In this document: piece after piece, positions 1 to 9,012 of the stretch
How the letters are laid out: every line of letters begins with the position of its first letter
How positions within the stretch are numbered: the first letter of the stretch is position 1
Assembly (NCBI RefSeq): GCF_029522115.1
Contig: NZ_JAKWFK010000004.1
Location: 124,001-188,000 of the forward strand
DNA length: 64,000 nt
Reading direction: 5' to 3'
Source of the DNA: Trinickia sp. Y13
Lineage (GTDB): Bacteria > Pseudomonadota > Gammaproteobacteria > Burkholderiales > Burkholderiaceae
Notes under the pieces: generated by a model
The model's input: the letters and a program-made list of their open reading frames with translations, nothing else
The model's database searches: none
What the model was told of the DNA's origin: nothing
Translations under genes and position numbers: made by a program

Positions 1-610
1 CCTCGGCCGTGGGCGTCATGGCTTCGGCTGCTTGCGCGAGCTGCGTCAACGGCCGCGTGGCCAAACGCACCGCCAGCCAAGTGCATGCGAGCAACAGCAG
101 CAACTGCAACACCAGCACGATTGGCAGCCACCGCGCGATTGGAGGCACGCCGCGCGGCGTGACTTCTAGCGTGAGCGGCGCACCGTCGTGCAACGTGAAA
201 TGCACTTGGTACCGCTCGGGATGCATCGAAATCGTATCGCCCTTCACGTGGTAGCCCGGGCCGACTTCCCGCTCTATCCGATGCATGAGCTCGCGCGAGC
301 GGCTGGAGGCCAGCGGCGTTCCCGGTCGGCCGTCGCCCAGCGCGAAACGGTAGTTGTCGCGTTGCAGGCGGCCAAGCCAATTGGGCCGTTCCGCTGCAGG
401 CAAGCGGTCCAGCACCGCCACGGAAGTACCGACTTCGTGTTCCACCGAATCGAGCATCACCGTCGTGGCGCTTTGATCGCGCTCGTAATACATCAACGCG
501 AACGAGAGCGCCTGCGCCAGCATCAGCCCCGCGAAAATGATCAAGTACACGCGCGAGGCCATGCTGCGCGGCAGCCAGCGCATCGATGCGTCCGGCGCCG
601 CGGCGCTCAC
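1..610 (-). CDS. Sensor histidine kinase, N-terminal part (cut by window edge)
   Basis: This is the N-terminal third of a membrane sensor kinase; the catalytic half lies outside the window. Translating the minus strand from a GTG at 610 gives a short cytoplasmic leader, a first membrane helix (about residues 17-36), a periplasmic domain of about 110 residues, a second helix rich in leucine (about 150-170) and the start of a HAMP linker (RLATRPLTQLAQAAEAM). The GTG overlaps the response-regulator stop as GTGA, which supports this start and tight coupling. The partner regulator and a thioredoxin-like gene lie upstream in the same operon. The ligand cannot be judged; the redox and peroxide genes next door suggest envelope or oxidative stress, which is inference. 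Confidence 0.85.
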   Translation of the reverse strand, partial: MSAAAPDASMRWLPRSMASRVYLIIFAGLMLAQALSFALMYYERDQSATTVMLDSVEHEVGTSVAVLDRLPAAERPNWLGRLQRDNYRFALGDGRPGTPLASSRSRELMHRIEREVGPGYHVKGDTISMHPERYQVHFTLHDGAPLTLEVTPRGVPPIARWLPIVLVLQLLLLLACTWLAVRLATRPLTQLAQAAEAMTPTAE

Positions 611-1347
611 GCGTCTCCCCCGTGCAGCGTGACCGCCATGCTGAAAACGTACCCCTCGCTGCGCACGGTCTTGATGTACGACTGCTCCTTGGCGTTGTCC
701 TCGAGCCTGCTGCGCAGGCGGCTCACCAGCAAATCGATGGAGCGATCGAAGAGTTCCGCGTCCCTGCCTTGCGTCAGATTGAGCAGTTGGTCGCGCGACA
801 GCACACGCTGCGGGTGATCCAAAAACACGCGTAAGAGCCGGAACTCGGCACCGCTCAGCGCGACGACGGTGTTCTGTTCGTCGATCAGGTGACGCGCCAT
901 CGTGTCGAGCCGCCAGCGCCCGAACGAGAGCATGTCGGCGGTTTCGGTGATGCGTAAATTGGGCGGCAGCATGCGCGCGCGACGGATCACGGCCTTGATG
1001 CGCGCGAGCAGCTCGCGCGGCGAGAACGGCTTGACCACGTAATCGTCGGCGCCCATTTCGAGGCCGACGATGCGGTCGGTTTCGTCGTCGCGTGCGGTGA
1101 GCAATAGGATCGGCACGGCTTTATGCTTCCCGCCGCGCAACGTGCGGCACAGCACGAGACCGTCGTCGCCGGGCATCATGATGTCGAGCACGATCAAATC
1201 GAACGCCGACGAATCGAGTTGCGCGAACATCTCGCGTCCATTCACGGCTGCGCTGGCGCGCAGCCCGTTCTTGCGTAGATACTCGACGACGCCTGTGCGA
1301 ATTTCACGGTCGTCGTCGACGACGAGGATGTGGTCGATATGTTCCAT
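607..1347 (-). CDS. OmpR-family response regulator
   Basis: This 246-residue regulator has a receiver domain (acidic pocket DDD at 11-13, phospho-acceptor D55 in LIVLDIMMPG, conserved K in VVKPFSP) and a C-terminal winged-helix domain ending in the usual YIKTVRSEGYVF motif. Both domains are full length. It sits between a TlpA-like thioredoxin gene (18-bp gap) and the kinase it overlaps. Being OmpR/PhoB type it should bind tandem direct repeats with 10-11 bp spacing. Such repeats occur in the spacer at 1912-2217, so it probably controls its own operon and the divergent ohr-hydrolase genes. That regulon is inferred. Confidence 0.93.
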   Translation of the reverse strand: MEHIDHILVVDDDREIRTGVVEYLRKNGLRASAAVNGREMFAQLDSSAFDLIVLDIMMPGDDGLVLCRTLRGGKHKAVPILLLTARDDETDRIVGLEMGADDYVVKPFSPRELLARIKAVIRRARMLPPNLRITETADMLSFGRWRLDTMARHLIDEQNTVVALSGAEFRLLRVFLDHPQRVLSRDQLLNLTQGRDAELFDRSIDLLVSRLRSRLEDNAKEQSYIKTVRSEGYVFSMAVTLHGGDA

Positions 1348-1365
1348 GCTCTTCGTTGCCTAGTG

Positions 1366-1911
1366 TCAAGGCTTGCCGAGCAGCGCGCGCACTCGCCGCT
1401 CGGTTTGCTCGTAGTCGCCTTCGCCGTAATGGCGATATACCACGCGGCCATTGCGGTCGATCAAGTAAATCGCCGGCCAGAATCGATTGCCGTAGGCATT
1501 CCAAATGCGGGACTCATTATCCACCGCGACGGGCCACATGATCCCATATCGATGGAGGGCGGCCTTCAGGGCTGCCGGGTCGCGTTCCTCCTCGTATTCC
1601 GGCGTATGCACGCCGACCACCACCAGCCCGTCTTTGGCGTACGTGTCGTGCAGCGCCTTCGTATGCGGGAGCACGTGAATGCAATTGATGCATTCGCGCG
1701 TCCAGAACTCGACGAGCACCACCTTGCCTCGAAGCGCATCGAGCGTCAACGGCGGCGAGTTGTACCAACGATCGGCGCCGTCGAAGCCGGGCGCAGGCCC
1801 TTGCGCCGCCGATTGTTGCGCGCTGGGCGAACCGCCCGAAGCAAGCCGGAACGTGAGCAACACGGCGCTCGACAGGGCCAGCGCTGCGATGGCGAATCGA
1901 GAAAAAGTCAT
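1366..1911 (-). CDS. TlpA-like periplasmic thioredoxin with a CINC active site
   Basis: This 181-residue exported protein has an N-terminal hydrophobic segment (about 5-25), a low-complexity linker and a thioredoxin fold. The active site is FWTRECINC (C74 and C77), followed by the HTPEYEEERD segment and a cis-Pro region (FWPAIYLIDRNG) seen in TlpA/DipZ-type thiol reductases. The ATG at 1911 is preceded by a GAGGAG ribosome-binding site 8 bp upstream; longer in-frame extensions run into the divergent promoter and are unlikely. It probably reduces periplasmic disulfides or peroxides. Its place as first gene of a two-component operon, opposite ohr, suggests an oxidative-stress role. Confidence 0.88.
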   Translation of the reverse strand: MTFSRFAIAALALSSAVLLTFRLASGGSPSAQQSAAQGPAPGFDGADRWYNSPPLTLDALRGKVVLVEFWTRECINCIHVLPHTKALHDTYAKDGLVVVGVHTPEYEEERDPAALKAALHRYGIMWPVAVDNESRIWNAYGNRFWPAIYLIDRNGRVVYRHYGEGDYEQTERRVRALLGKP

Positions 1912-2217
1912 GAGTGTGCCTCCTCGGTCGTGCACGACGGCGCGTGGTGCGCCGCCCTGCACGCTATTTACGTCTGCTTGGTTATCCGCAGCGTGTCCGC
2001 TTTCCCCGCCTTTTGTATCCGTTTGTATTCGCGGCGCGCCCGAACGCCGGGAGGCGGCGGCGTTATGTATCGGAATGTATCTGGGGCCGCGCGCGACACA
2101 TTCCGATGAGATTTCGCGCCCGCTGCGATACATGCGGGATACGCCGCCACGGTTTCATACGCACACCGGCCGACGCCTCTCAACCACGCGGCCATTTCAT
2201 CCAAAAGGAAACCGATC
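1912..2217. promoter_or_regulatory. Divergent promoter with tandem GTATC repeats
   Basis: This 306-bp spacer holds no gene. GTAT repeats occur in pairs: at 2015 and 2025 (10-bp step), at 2067 and 2077 (10-bp step, each GTATC), and on the other strand GATAC at 2127 and 2138 (11-bp step). Pairs of direct repeats one helical turn apart are the usual binding sites of OmpR/PhoB-type regulators, and such a regulator is encoded next door. The pairs lie between the thioredoxin/two-component operon and ohr, so both could be controlled. The motif is seen directly; its function is inferred. Confidence 0.55.
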
Positions 2218-2625
2218 ATGTCCACCCTCTATACCGGCAAAACTCACACCACCGGCGGTCGCAACGGGCAGTCGCGCAGCGACGATCAGCGCCTCGACAT
2301 CAAGTTGTCGGCGCCGGGCTCGAACGGCGCCGGCACCAATCCCGAGCAGTTGTTCGCCGCCGGATGGTCGGCCTGCTTCATCGGCGCGATGGGCCGAGCC
2401 GCGCAAGAAGCCGGCATTGCACTGCCGCCCGACACGGCGGTCGCGGCAGAAGTCGACTTGAACATGGACACCGAACGCGGCTACTTCCTGGCGGCGCGCC
2501 TGAACGTGAGCCTTCCGGGGCTGGACCCGGCCGTCGCGCAATCGGTTGTCGAACGCGCTCATCAGCTGTGCCCGTACTCGAAAGCGACGCGCGGCAACAT
2601 CAACGCCACGGTCCGCGCGGTTTAA
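2218..2625 (+). CDS. ohr: Ohr/OsmC-family organic hydroperoxide reductase
   Basis: This 135-residue protein is full length for Ohr, a thiol peroxidase that reduces organic hydroperoxides. The two redox cysteines are visible: C53 in AAGWSACFIGA and C118 in HQLCPYSKATRGNI. The NPEQLFAAG segment before C53 carries the conserved glutamate. AAGGA precedes the ATG by 6-7 bp. It heads a run of same-strand genes with two exported alpha/beta hydrolases. No MarR-type OhrR lies beside it; the tandem repeats upstream point instead to the adjacent two-component regulator. Confidence 0.93.
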   Translation: MSTLYTGKTHTTGGRNGQSRSDDQRLDIKLSAPGSNGAGTNPEQLFAAGWSACFIGAMGRAAQEAGIALPPDTAVAAEVDLNMDTERGYFLAARLNVSLPGLDPAVAQSVVERAHQLCPYSKATRGNINATVRAV

Positions 2626-2671
2626 CCCTTTCTCATCGCCCAATACGCGATACGACTTGCAGGAGATCGTC

Positions 2672-3691
2672 ATGAAACGCAACTACGCCGCATTCGCCGC
2701 CACCCTTGCCTTGAGCCTCGGTTGCTTCGTTCCTACCGCACACGCCGAAGACCAAGCGTCGCAGCCTCAGGCCGCATCCGCCGCATCGCAGGCGCCCTGG
2801 GGTCCGCTGAAACACGTCCACGCGGGCGTGCTGGACGTCGCATATGCCGAAATGGGACCGGCCAACGGGCCCGTCGTCATTCTTCTGCACGGATGGCCGT
2901 ACGATATTCACAGCTACGAGCAGGTCGCGCCCGCCCTCGCGGCGAAGGGCTACCGCGTGCTGATCCCCTATGCCCGCGGTTACGGCGAAACGCGCTTCCT
3001 GTCCGATCGCACCATGCGCAACGGCGAACCCGCCGCGCTCGCGCAGGACGCCATCGACTTCATGGACGCCTTGCATATCCAGCGCGCGGTGTTCGGTGGC
3101 TTCGACTGGGGTGCGCGCACGGCCGACATCGTCGCGACGCTGTGGCCCGAACGCGTGAAAGCATTGGTGACGGTGAGCGGCTATCTCATCGGCAGCCAGG
3201 AAGCGGGCAAGACGCCGCTGCCGCCGCAAGCCGAACTGCAATGGTGGTACCAGTACTACTTCGCGACCGAGCGCGGCCGCATCGGCTACGACAAGTACCG
3301 TCACGATTTCGCCAAACTGATTTGGCAGTTGGCTTCGCCGAAATGGAAGTTCGACGACGCCACCTTCGAGCGCAGCGCGGCCGCGCTCGAGAACCCAGAC
3401 CAAGTAGCCATCGCAACCCATAACTACCGCTGGCGGCTCGACTTGGCCAAGGGCGAACCGAAGTACGAGCCGCTCGAGAAACGCCTGGCGCAGTTCCCGC
3501 CCATCACGGTGCCGACGATCGCGCTCGAAGGCGATGCCAACGGCGCACCGCATCCGCAGCCCGAGTCGTACGCGAAGCGCTTCGCGGGAAAGTACCAATT
3601 CCGGCTCGTCACGGGCGGCATCGGCCACAACCTGCCCGAAGAAGCGCCACAAGCGTTCACCCAGGCCGTGGTCGACGCGGATCGTCTTTGA
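2672..3691 (+). CDS. Exported alpha/beta hydrolase, epoxide hydrolase/dehalogenase type
   Basis: This 339-residue protein begins with a signal peptide (cleavage near AHAED, residue 25) and has the alpha/beta-hydrolase fold: oxyanion motif LLHGWP (about 71-76), nucleophile elbow GGFDWGART with aspartate D145, and catalytic histidine in GIGHNLPEE near the C-terminus. An Asp nucleophile is typical of epoxide hydrolases and haloalkane dehalogenases and excludes an ordinary serine esterase. AGGAG lies 6 bp before the ATG. It is 46 bp after ohr and probably co-transcribed. The natural substrate is unknown; a periplasmic role in detoxifying oxidised or electrophilic compounds would fit the context. 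Confidence 0.87.
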   Translation: MKRNYAAFAATLALSLGCFVPTAHAEDQASQPQAASAASQAPWGPLKHVHAGVLDVAYAEMGPANGPVVILLHGWPYDIHSYEQVAPALAAKGYRVLIPYARGYGETRFLSDRTMRNGEPAALAQDAIDFMDALHIQRAVFGGFDWGARTADIVATLWPERVKALVTVSGYLIGSQEAGKTPLPPQAELQWWYQYYFATERGRIGYDKYRHDFAKLIWQLASPKWKFDDATFERSAAALENPDQVAIATHNYRWRLDLAKGEPKYEPLEKRLAQFPPITVPTIALEGDANGAPHPQPESYAKRFAGKYQFRLVTGGIGHNLPEEAPQAFTQAVVDADRL

Positions 3692-3764
3692 TTCGGTGCG
3701 CGCAGCGCAATCGCGTGGCCGGTTGCACCGCACGCTTACCCGTTCGCCACCTACGGAGAAAAAA

Positions 3765-4556
3765 ATGAAGAACCTTCTTGCTGGTCTTGCGCTGACTGTC
3801 GCCGCAGTGACGGCACTCACGAGCCCAAACGTATTTGCGCAAGCGCAGAGCGCCAAACCCACCGTCATCCTGGTGCATGGCGCCTTTGCCGATGCATCGA
3901 GTTGGAATGGCGTCGTCAAGATCTTGCACAAGGACGGCTACCCTGTCGTCGCGGCCGCGAACCCGCTGCGTGGCGTGAAGAGCGACGGCGCTTACATCGG
4001 CAGTCTCGTCGCCGCTCAGGGCACCCCCGTCGTGCTCGTCGGGCACTCGTATGGCGGCAACGTGATTACCGAAGCCGCCAACGGTCACGGCAACGTCAAG
4101 GCGTTGGTGTACGTCAGCGCCTTCGCCCCGGACACGGGAGAAACGGTGGCCGAACTGGCCGGAAAATTCCCCGGCAGCACCTTGGGGCCCACGCTGGCGC
4201 CGCCCGTCGACCTTGCCGACGGCAGCAAGGACCTTTATATCCTGCAAGACAAATTCCACGCGCAATTCGCAGCCGACGTTCCCGACGCGCAGGCCGTGTT
4301 GATGGCGGCCACGCAGCGTCCGATCGCGCAAGCGGCGCTCAGCGAAAAATCGGGCGACGCGGCTTGGAAGACCGTTCCTTCTTGGTTCATCTACGGCGAT
4401 GCCGATCGAAACATTCCGCCGCAAGCCATTGCATTCATGGCCAAGCGAGCCGATGCCAAGGGGGTCGTGGTGGTCAAAGGCGCGTCGCACGTAGTGATGG
4501 TGTCCCATCCCTATGCCGTGGCCAAGTTGATCGAGAAAGCGGCTTCGGCACAGTAG
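3765..4556 (+). CDS. Exported alpha/beta hydrolase with serine nucleophile
   Basis: This 263-residue protein carries a signal peptide (MKNLLAGLALTVAAVTAL, cleavage near FAQA) and a compact alpha/beta hydrolase: HGAF oxyanion loop (39-42), nucleophile elbow GHSYGG with S95, an acid in FIYGDADRNIP and histidine in KGASHVVM. It resembles the small EstC/salicylate-esterase-like hydrolases common in this family. Its neighbour uses Asp instead of Ser, so the two are not simple duplicates. GGAG lies 6 bp upstream of the ATG. It is the last gene of the ohr-hydrolase group. Substrate not determinable. Confidence 0.87.
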   Translation: MKNLLAGLALTVAAVTALTSPNVFAQAQSAKPTVILVHGAFADASSWNGVVKILHKDGYPVVAAANPLRGVKSDGAYIGSLVAAQGTPVVLVGHSYGGNVITEAANGHGNVKALVYVSAFAPDTGETVAELAGKFPGSTLGPTLAPPVDLADGSKDLYILQDKFHAQFAADVPDAQAVLMAATQRPIAQAALSEKSGDAAWKTVPSWFIYGDADRNIPPQAIAFMAKRADAKGVVVVKGASHVVMVSHPYAVAKLIEKAASAQ

Positions 4557-4657
4557 CCGCGTATCGACGTCGATCCGATTACATCGTTTCGTTTCGCACC
4601 GCTCCCGCTCGTTGACAGCCTCGCCCCTCGTGCGCGGCAGCAGCGAATGGGGGCGGG

Positions 4658-4748
4658 TTGACCTACGTCAAACGCATCGACGAGATCCATTCGATCCCGC
4701 CCCCGGTTGATCGCGATCAACCACCGCCGAAACGGATCGCGCTACATA
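4658..4748 (+). promoter_or_regulatory. Two FNR-type boxes and -10 element of the N-ATPase promoter
   Basis: TTGATCGCGATCAA at 4707-4720 is a perfect palindromic match to the FNR/ANR consensus TTGAT-N4-ATCAA. A second box, TTGACCTACGTCAA, lies at 4658-4671, 49 bp upstream. A TACATA hexamer at 4743-4748 is centred exactly 32 bp from the proximal box centre, which would place the box at -41.5 of a start near 4755 (class II activation). A gene for an FNR homologue with all cluster cysteines lies at 40309-41145. Sequence and spacing are seen; regulation is inferred. Confidence 0.75.
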
Positions 4749-4788
4749 GTTGAGGTGGTTCGGAGGACTTCAACCCCAGCGCGTGTGA

Positions 4789-6678
<1,890 letters not shown>

Positions 6679-6689
<11 letters not shown>

Positions 6690-7023
6690 ACAGCCCGACG
6701 CGCCGCCGCGCGAGCCAGATTCGAAAGAACCGGCGCGCAATCATGGCTCGCATCTGCTGGAACGCAGTGCCCAACAAGCTATGCGGCGCGAACGCGCAGC
6801 GCGCAAGGTGCCGGAGCCATCGCTCGGGTCGAGGCTCGGCCAGATCGGCATGCTCGGATGGATGGTCGTCATCCCGACCTTGCTGTGCTTGTGGATCGGT
6901 CATTGGCTCGACCGGCGCTTGGCCACCGGCGTGTTCTTTTCGGCGCCGCTCTTGATGATCGGCGCAGCAATCGGCCTCTGGCTCGCATGGCGCTGGATGC
7001 ATCGTCAAAACCCGGAGGATTGA
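6679..7023 (+). CDS. atpQ: N-ATPase accessory membrane protein AtpQ (AtpI-like)
   Basis: This 114-residue protein has a charged N-terminal half and two C-terminal membrane helices (about 58-76 and 85-104), the hairpin topology of the AtpI/AtpZ family. Proteins at this position in N-ATPase operons are called AtpQ and are thought to help c-ring assembly or ion handling; that role is family knowledge, not visible here. It overlaps atpC by 11 bp and is followed by atpR after 2 bp. Confidence 0.88.
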
Positions 7024-7025
7024 CC

Positions 7026-7310
7026 ATGCTCGCGTTAGCCGCCCTCGCCACTTCCTTCAAGATCGCCCTCGGCGCCGCGGCCGGCGGCATCGTCGGCGCA
7101 GCCTATTTCGCCTCGCTATTCGCGAACGCGCGCTGCTACGCGCGTCACGCCATCGGCACCGCGATCGCGTTGCAAGCGGCGCGATTCGGCGTGCTGGCGC
7201 TCGCGCTGTTCGGCCTCGCTCGTCTTGGTCAGGCCGCGTTGCTGGCCGCCCTCGCCGGCATCGTGCTCGCGCGGCAGGTCGCGATTCGATTGACGAGGCA
7301 AGCGCCATGA
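7026..7310 (+). CDS. atpR: N-ATPase accessory membrane protein AtpR
   Basis: This 94-residue hydrophobic protein has three predicted membrane segments (about 8-30, 43-62, 68-85) and a basic C-terminus (RLTRQAP). Gene position between atpQ and atpB and its size identify it as AtpR, a small subunit specific to N-ATPases. Its ATG is 2 bp after the atpQ stop, and its own stop overlaps atpB as ATGA. Its biochemical role is not established. Confidence 0.87.
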   Translation: MLALAALATSFKIALGAAAGGIVGAAYFASLFANARCYARHAIGTAIALQAARFGVLALALFGLARLGQAALLAALAGIVLARQVAIRLTRQAP

Positions 7311-8005
7311 TCCACTCCCCGCTCGCAACCGAACCGCTGTTGCGCCTGGGCGTCGTCTCGATCTCGGCGCCGGTCGTGACCACCTGGGCCATCATGATGG
7401 TGATCGTCGGCGTCTTGCTGTGGGTACGAAAGCGCCTATCGCTCGCGCCGACCAAGCTGCAAGTCGCCCTAGAGTTGCTCGTGACTTCGCTCGATAGTCA
7501 GCTCAGCGACACGATCCAATCCGATCCCGCGCGCTATCGCGCATTGATCGGCACGTTGTTCGTCTTCATCCTCGCTTGCAATTGGTCCGGCATGATTCCG
7601 GGCGTCGAGCCGCCCACCGCACATGTCGAAACCGATGCCGCGCTCGCCTGCGTGGTGTTCGCGGCGACCATTTACTACGGCATACGGGCACGCGGCGTCC
7701 GCCGCTATCTCGCATCGTTCGCCGAGCCCACGTGGATCATGATCCCGCTCAATCTCGTCGAACAAATCACGCGTACCTTTTCACTCGTCGTGCGTCTGTT
7801 CGGCAATGTGATGAGCGGCGTCTTCGTGATCGGCATCGTCCTCTCTTTGGCAGGGCTGCTCGTGCCGATTCCGCTGATGGCGCTCGATCTGCTCACCGGC
7901 GCCGTTCAGGCCTACATCTTCACCGTGCTCGCGGCGGTGTTCATCGGCGCCGCGCTAGGCGAGCATGCCGAGACCGCATCGCATTCATCGCAAGGACCAT
8001 CATGA
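7307..8005 (+). CDS. atpB: N-ATPase subunit a
   Basis: This 232-residue stator subunit forms the ion half-channels against the c-ring. Several membrane helices are visible, as is the conserved NLVEQITRTFSLVVRLFGNVMSG segment, given here as NLVEQITRTF then SLVVRLFGN, which contains the essential arginine (VRLFGN). The C-terminal hydrophobic helices (LLTGAVQAYIFTVLAAVFIG) match subunit a. It overlaps atpR and atpE by 4 bp each, as expected in a tightly coupled Fo block. Confidence 0.94.
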   Translation: MIHSPLATEPLLRLGVVSISAPVVTTWAIMMVIVGVLLWVRKRLSLAPTKLQVALELLVTSLDSQLSDTIQSDPARYRALIGTLFVFILACNWSGMIPGVEPPTAHVETDAALACVVFAATIYYGIRARGVRRYLASFAEPTWIMIPLNLVEQITRTFSLVVRLFGNVMSGVFVIGIVLSLAGLLVPIPLMALDLLTGAVQAYIFTVLAAVFIGAALGEHAETASHSSQGPS

Positions 8006-8250
8006 CCAATTGGATCCAACTCATCAGCATCGTTGCGGCGGCGATCGCCGTGTCGTTCGGCGCGATCGGCCCCGCCCTGGCCGAAGGCCGCGCCGTTGCC
8101 GCGGCCATGGATGCATTGGCCCGGCAGCCCGAATCGGCAGGCACGATCTCGCGCACGCTGTTCGTCGGCTTAGCCATGATCGAGACGATGGCCATTTATT
8201 GCCTCGTCGTGGCCCTGCTCGTGTTGTTCGCCAACCCATTCACCAAATAG
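8002..8250 (+). CDS. atpE: N-ATPase rotor subunit c with two carboxylates
   Basis: This 82-residue hairpin forms the c-ring. Helix 1 carries the glycine-rich stretch and E28 (GPALAEGRA). The loop is ARQPES, and helix 2 carries E61 followed by T62 and Y66 (IETMAIY). E28 and E61 are 33 residues apart, the same spacing as Q32 and E65 of the Na+-binding Ilyobacter subunit, and T62 and Y66 match other Na+ ligands. This two-glutamate site is typical of N-ATPases. Sequence alone does not settle the coupling ion: the Burkholderia pseudomallei N-ATPase ring has been reported to be proton-specific despite a similar site. Confidence 0.95.
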   Translation: MTNWIQLISIVAAAIAVSFGAIGPALAEGRAVAAAMDALARQPESAGTISRTLFVGLAMIETMAIYCLVVALLVLFANPFTK

Positions 8251-8259
8251 GCGTTCGAC

Positions 8260-9012
8260 ATGCGCATCGATTGGTGGACGCTCGGCTTTCAAACCGTCAA
8301 CGTACTGGTGCTCGTGTGGCTCTTGTCGCGTTTTCTGTTCAAGCCGGTCGCCAAGATCATGGCCGATCGCCAGCAGGCCGCGGCCGCCATCATGCGAGAC
8401 GCATCGGCGGCGCGCGATATGGCCGAGCGCGACCGCAAGCAAGCCGCCGAGGAAGTCGCTTCGATGGATGCGCTACGTTTGCAGCGGCTGAGCGAAGTAT
8501 CGGCTCAGACCGAACAATTGCGAACGTCGTTGCTCGCGGCCGCTCGTGCCGAAGCCAATGCGTTGCGCGCATCCGCCACGGAACAAACCGATCTGCTGCG
8601 CGAGAACGCGGCGCGAGCGGATGCGGCCAGAGCCAGTGCATTCGCGCTCGACATCGCGTCGCGGCTACTCTCCAGGCTCCCGCCGCAGGCGCTCGTCGAA
8701 GGCTTCATCGCGCCTCTCGAGAACGCCGTGCGTGCCCTGCCGCAAGAGAATCGCGTTCACCTTGGCGAGCCATCCGATCCGCTTCGTTTGATCGCGCCGC
8801 GGGCGCTCAGTGACGACGAATCGAAGCAATGCCGCATGGCGCTCGCCCGAGCGGTGGGCCATGACGTGAGTTTACAAACGGAAGTCGATTCGAGCTTGAT
8901 CGCGGGGCTCGAACTCGTCGCACCGCATGTCGTCGTGCGAAACAGCTTCCGGCACGATCTAGAAACGCTGAAGGCCGAGCTCTTGATCCATGACGACGAA
9001 CCCCATGCCTGA
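8260..9012 (+). CDS. atpF: N-ATPase subunit b with a delta-like C-terminal domain
   Basis: This 250-residue peripheral-stalk subunit has one N-terminal membrane helix (about 10-25), a long Ala/Glu/Arg helix (about 35-135), then a C-terminal domain (about 172-241) unlike an ordinary b subunit. The segments [24 protein letters not shown] and [11 protein letters not shown] resemble the end of subunit delta (E. coli AALSEQQ, KIDKSVMAGV, RGRLERLADVL). There is no separate delta gene in the operon, so AtpF probably supplies this function as a b-delta fusion. It overlaps atpA by 23 bp. Confidence 0.92.
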   Translation: MRIDWWTLGFQTVNVLVLVWLLSRFLFKPVAKIMADRQQAAAAIMRDASAARDMAERDRKQAAEEVASMDALRLQRLSEVSAQTEQLRTSLLAAARAEANALRASATEQTDLLRENAARADAARASAFALDIASRLLSRLPPQALVEGFIAPLENAVRALPQENRVHLGEPSDPLRLIAPRALSDDESKQCRMALARAVGHDVSLQTEVDSSLIAGLELVAPHVVVRNSFRHDLETLKAELLIHDDEPHA

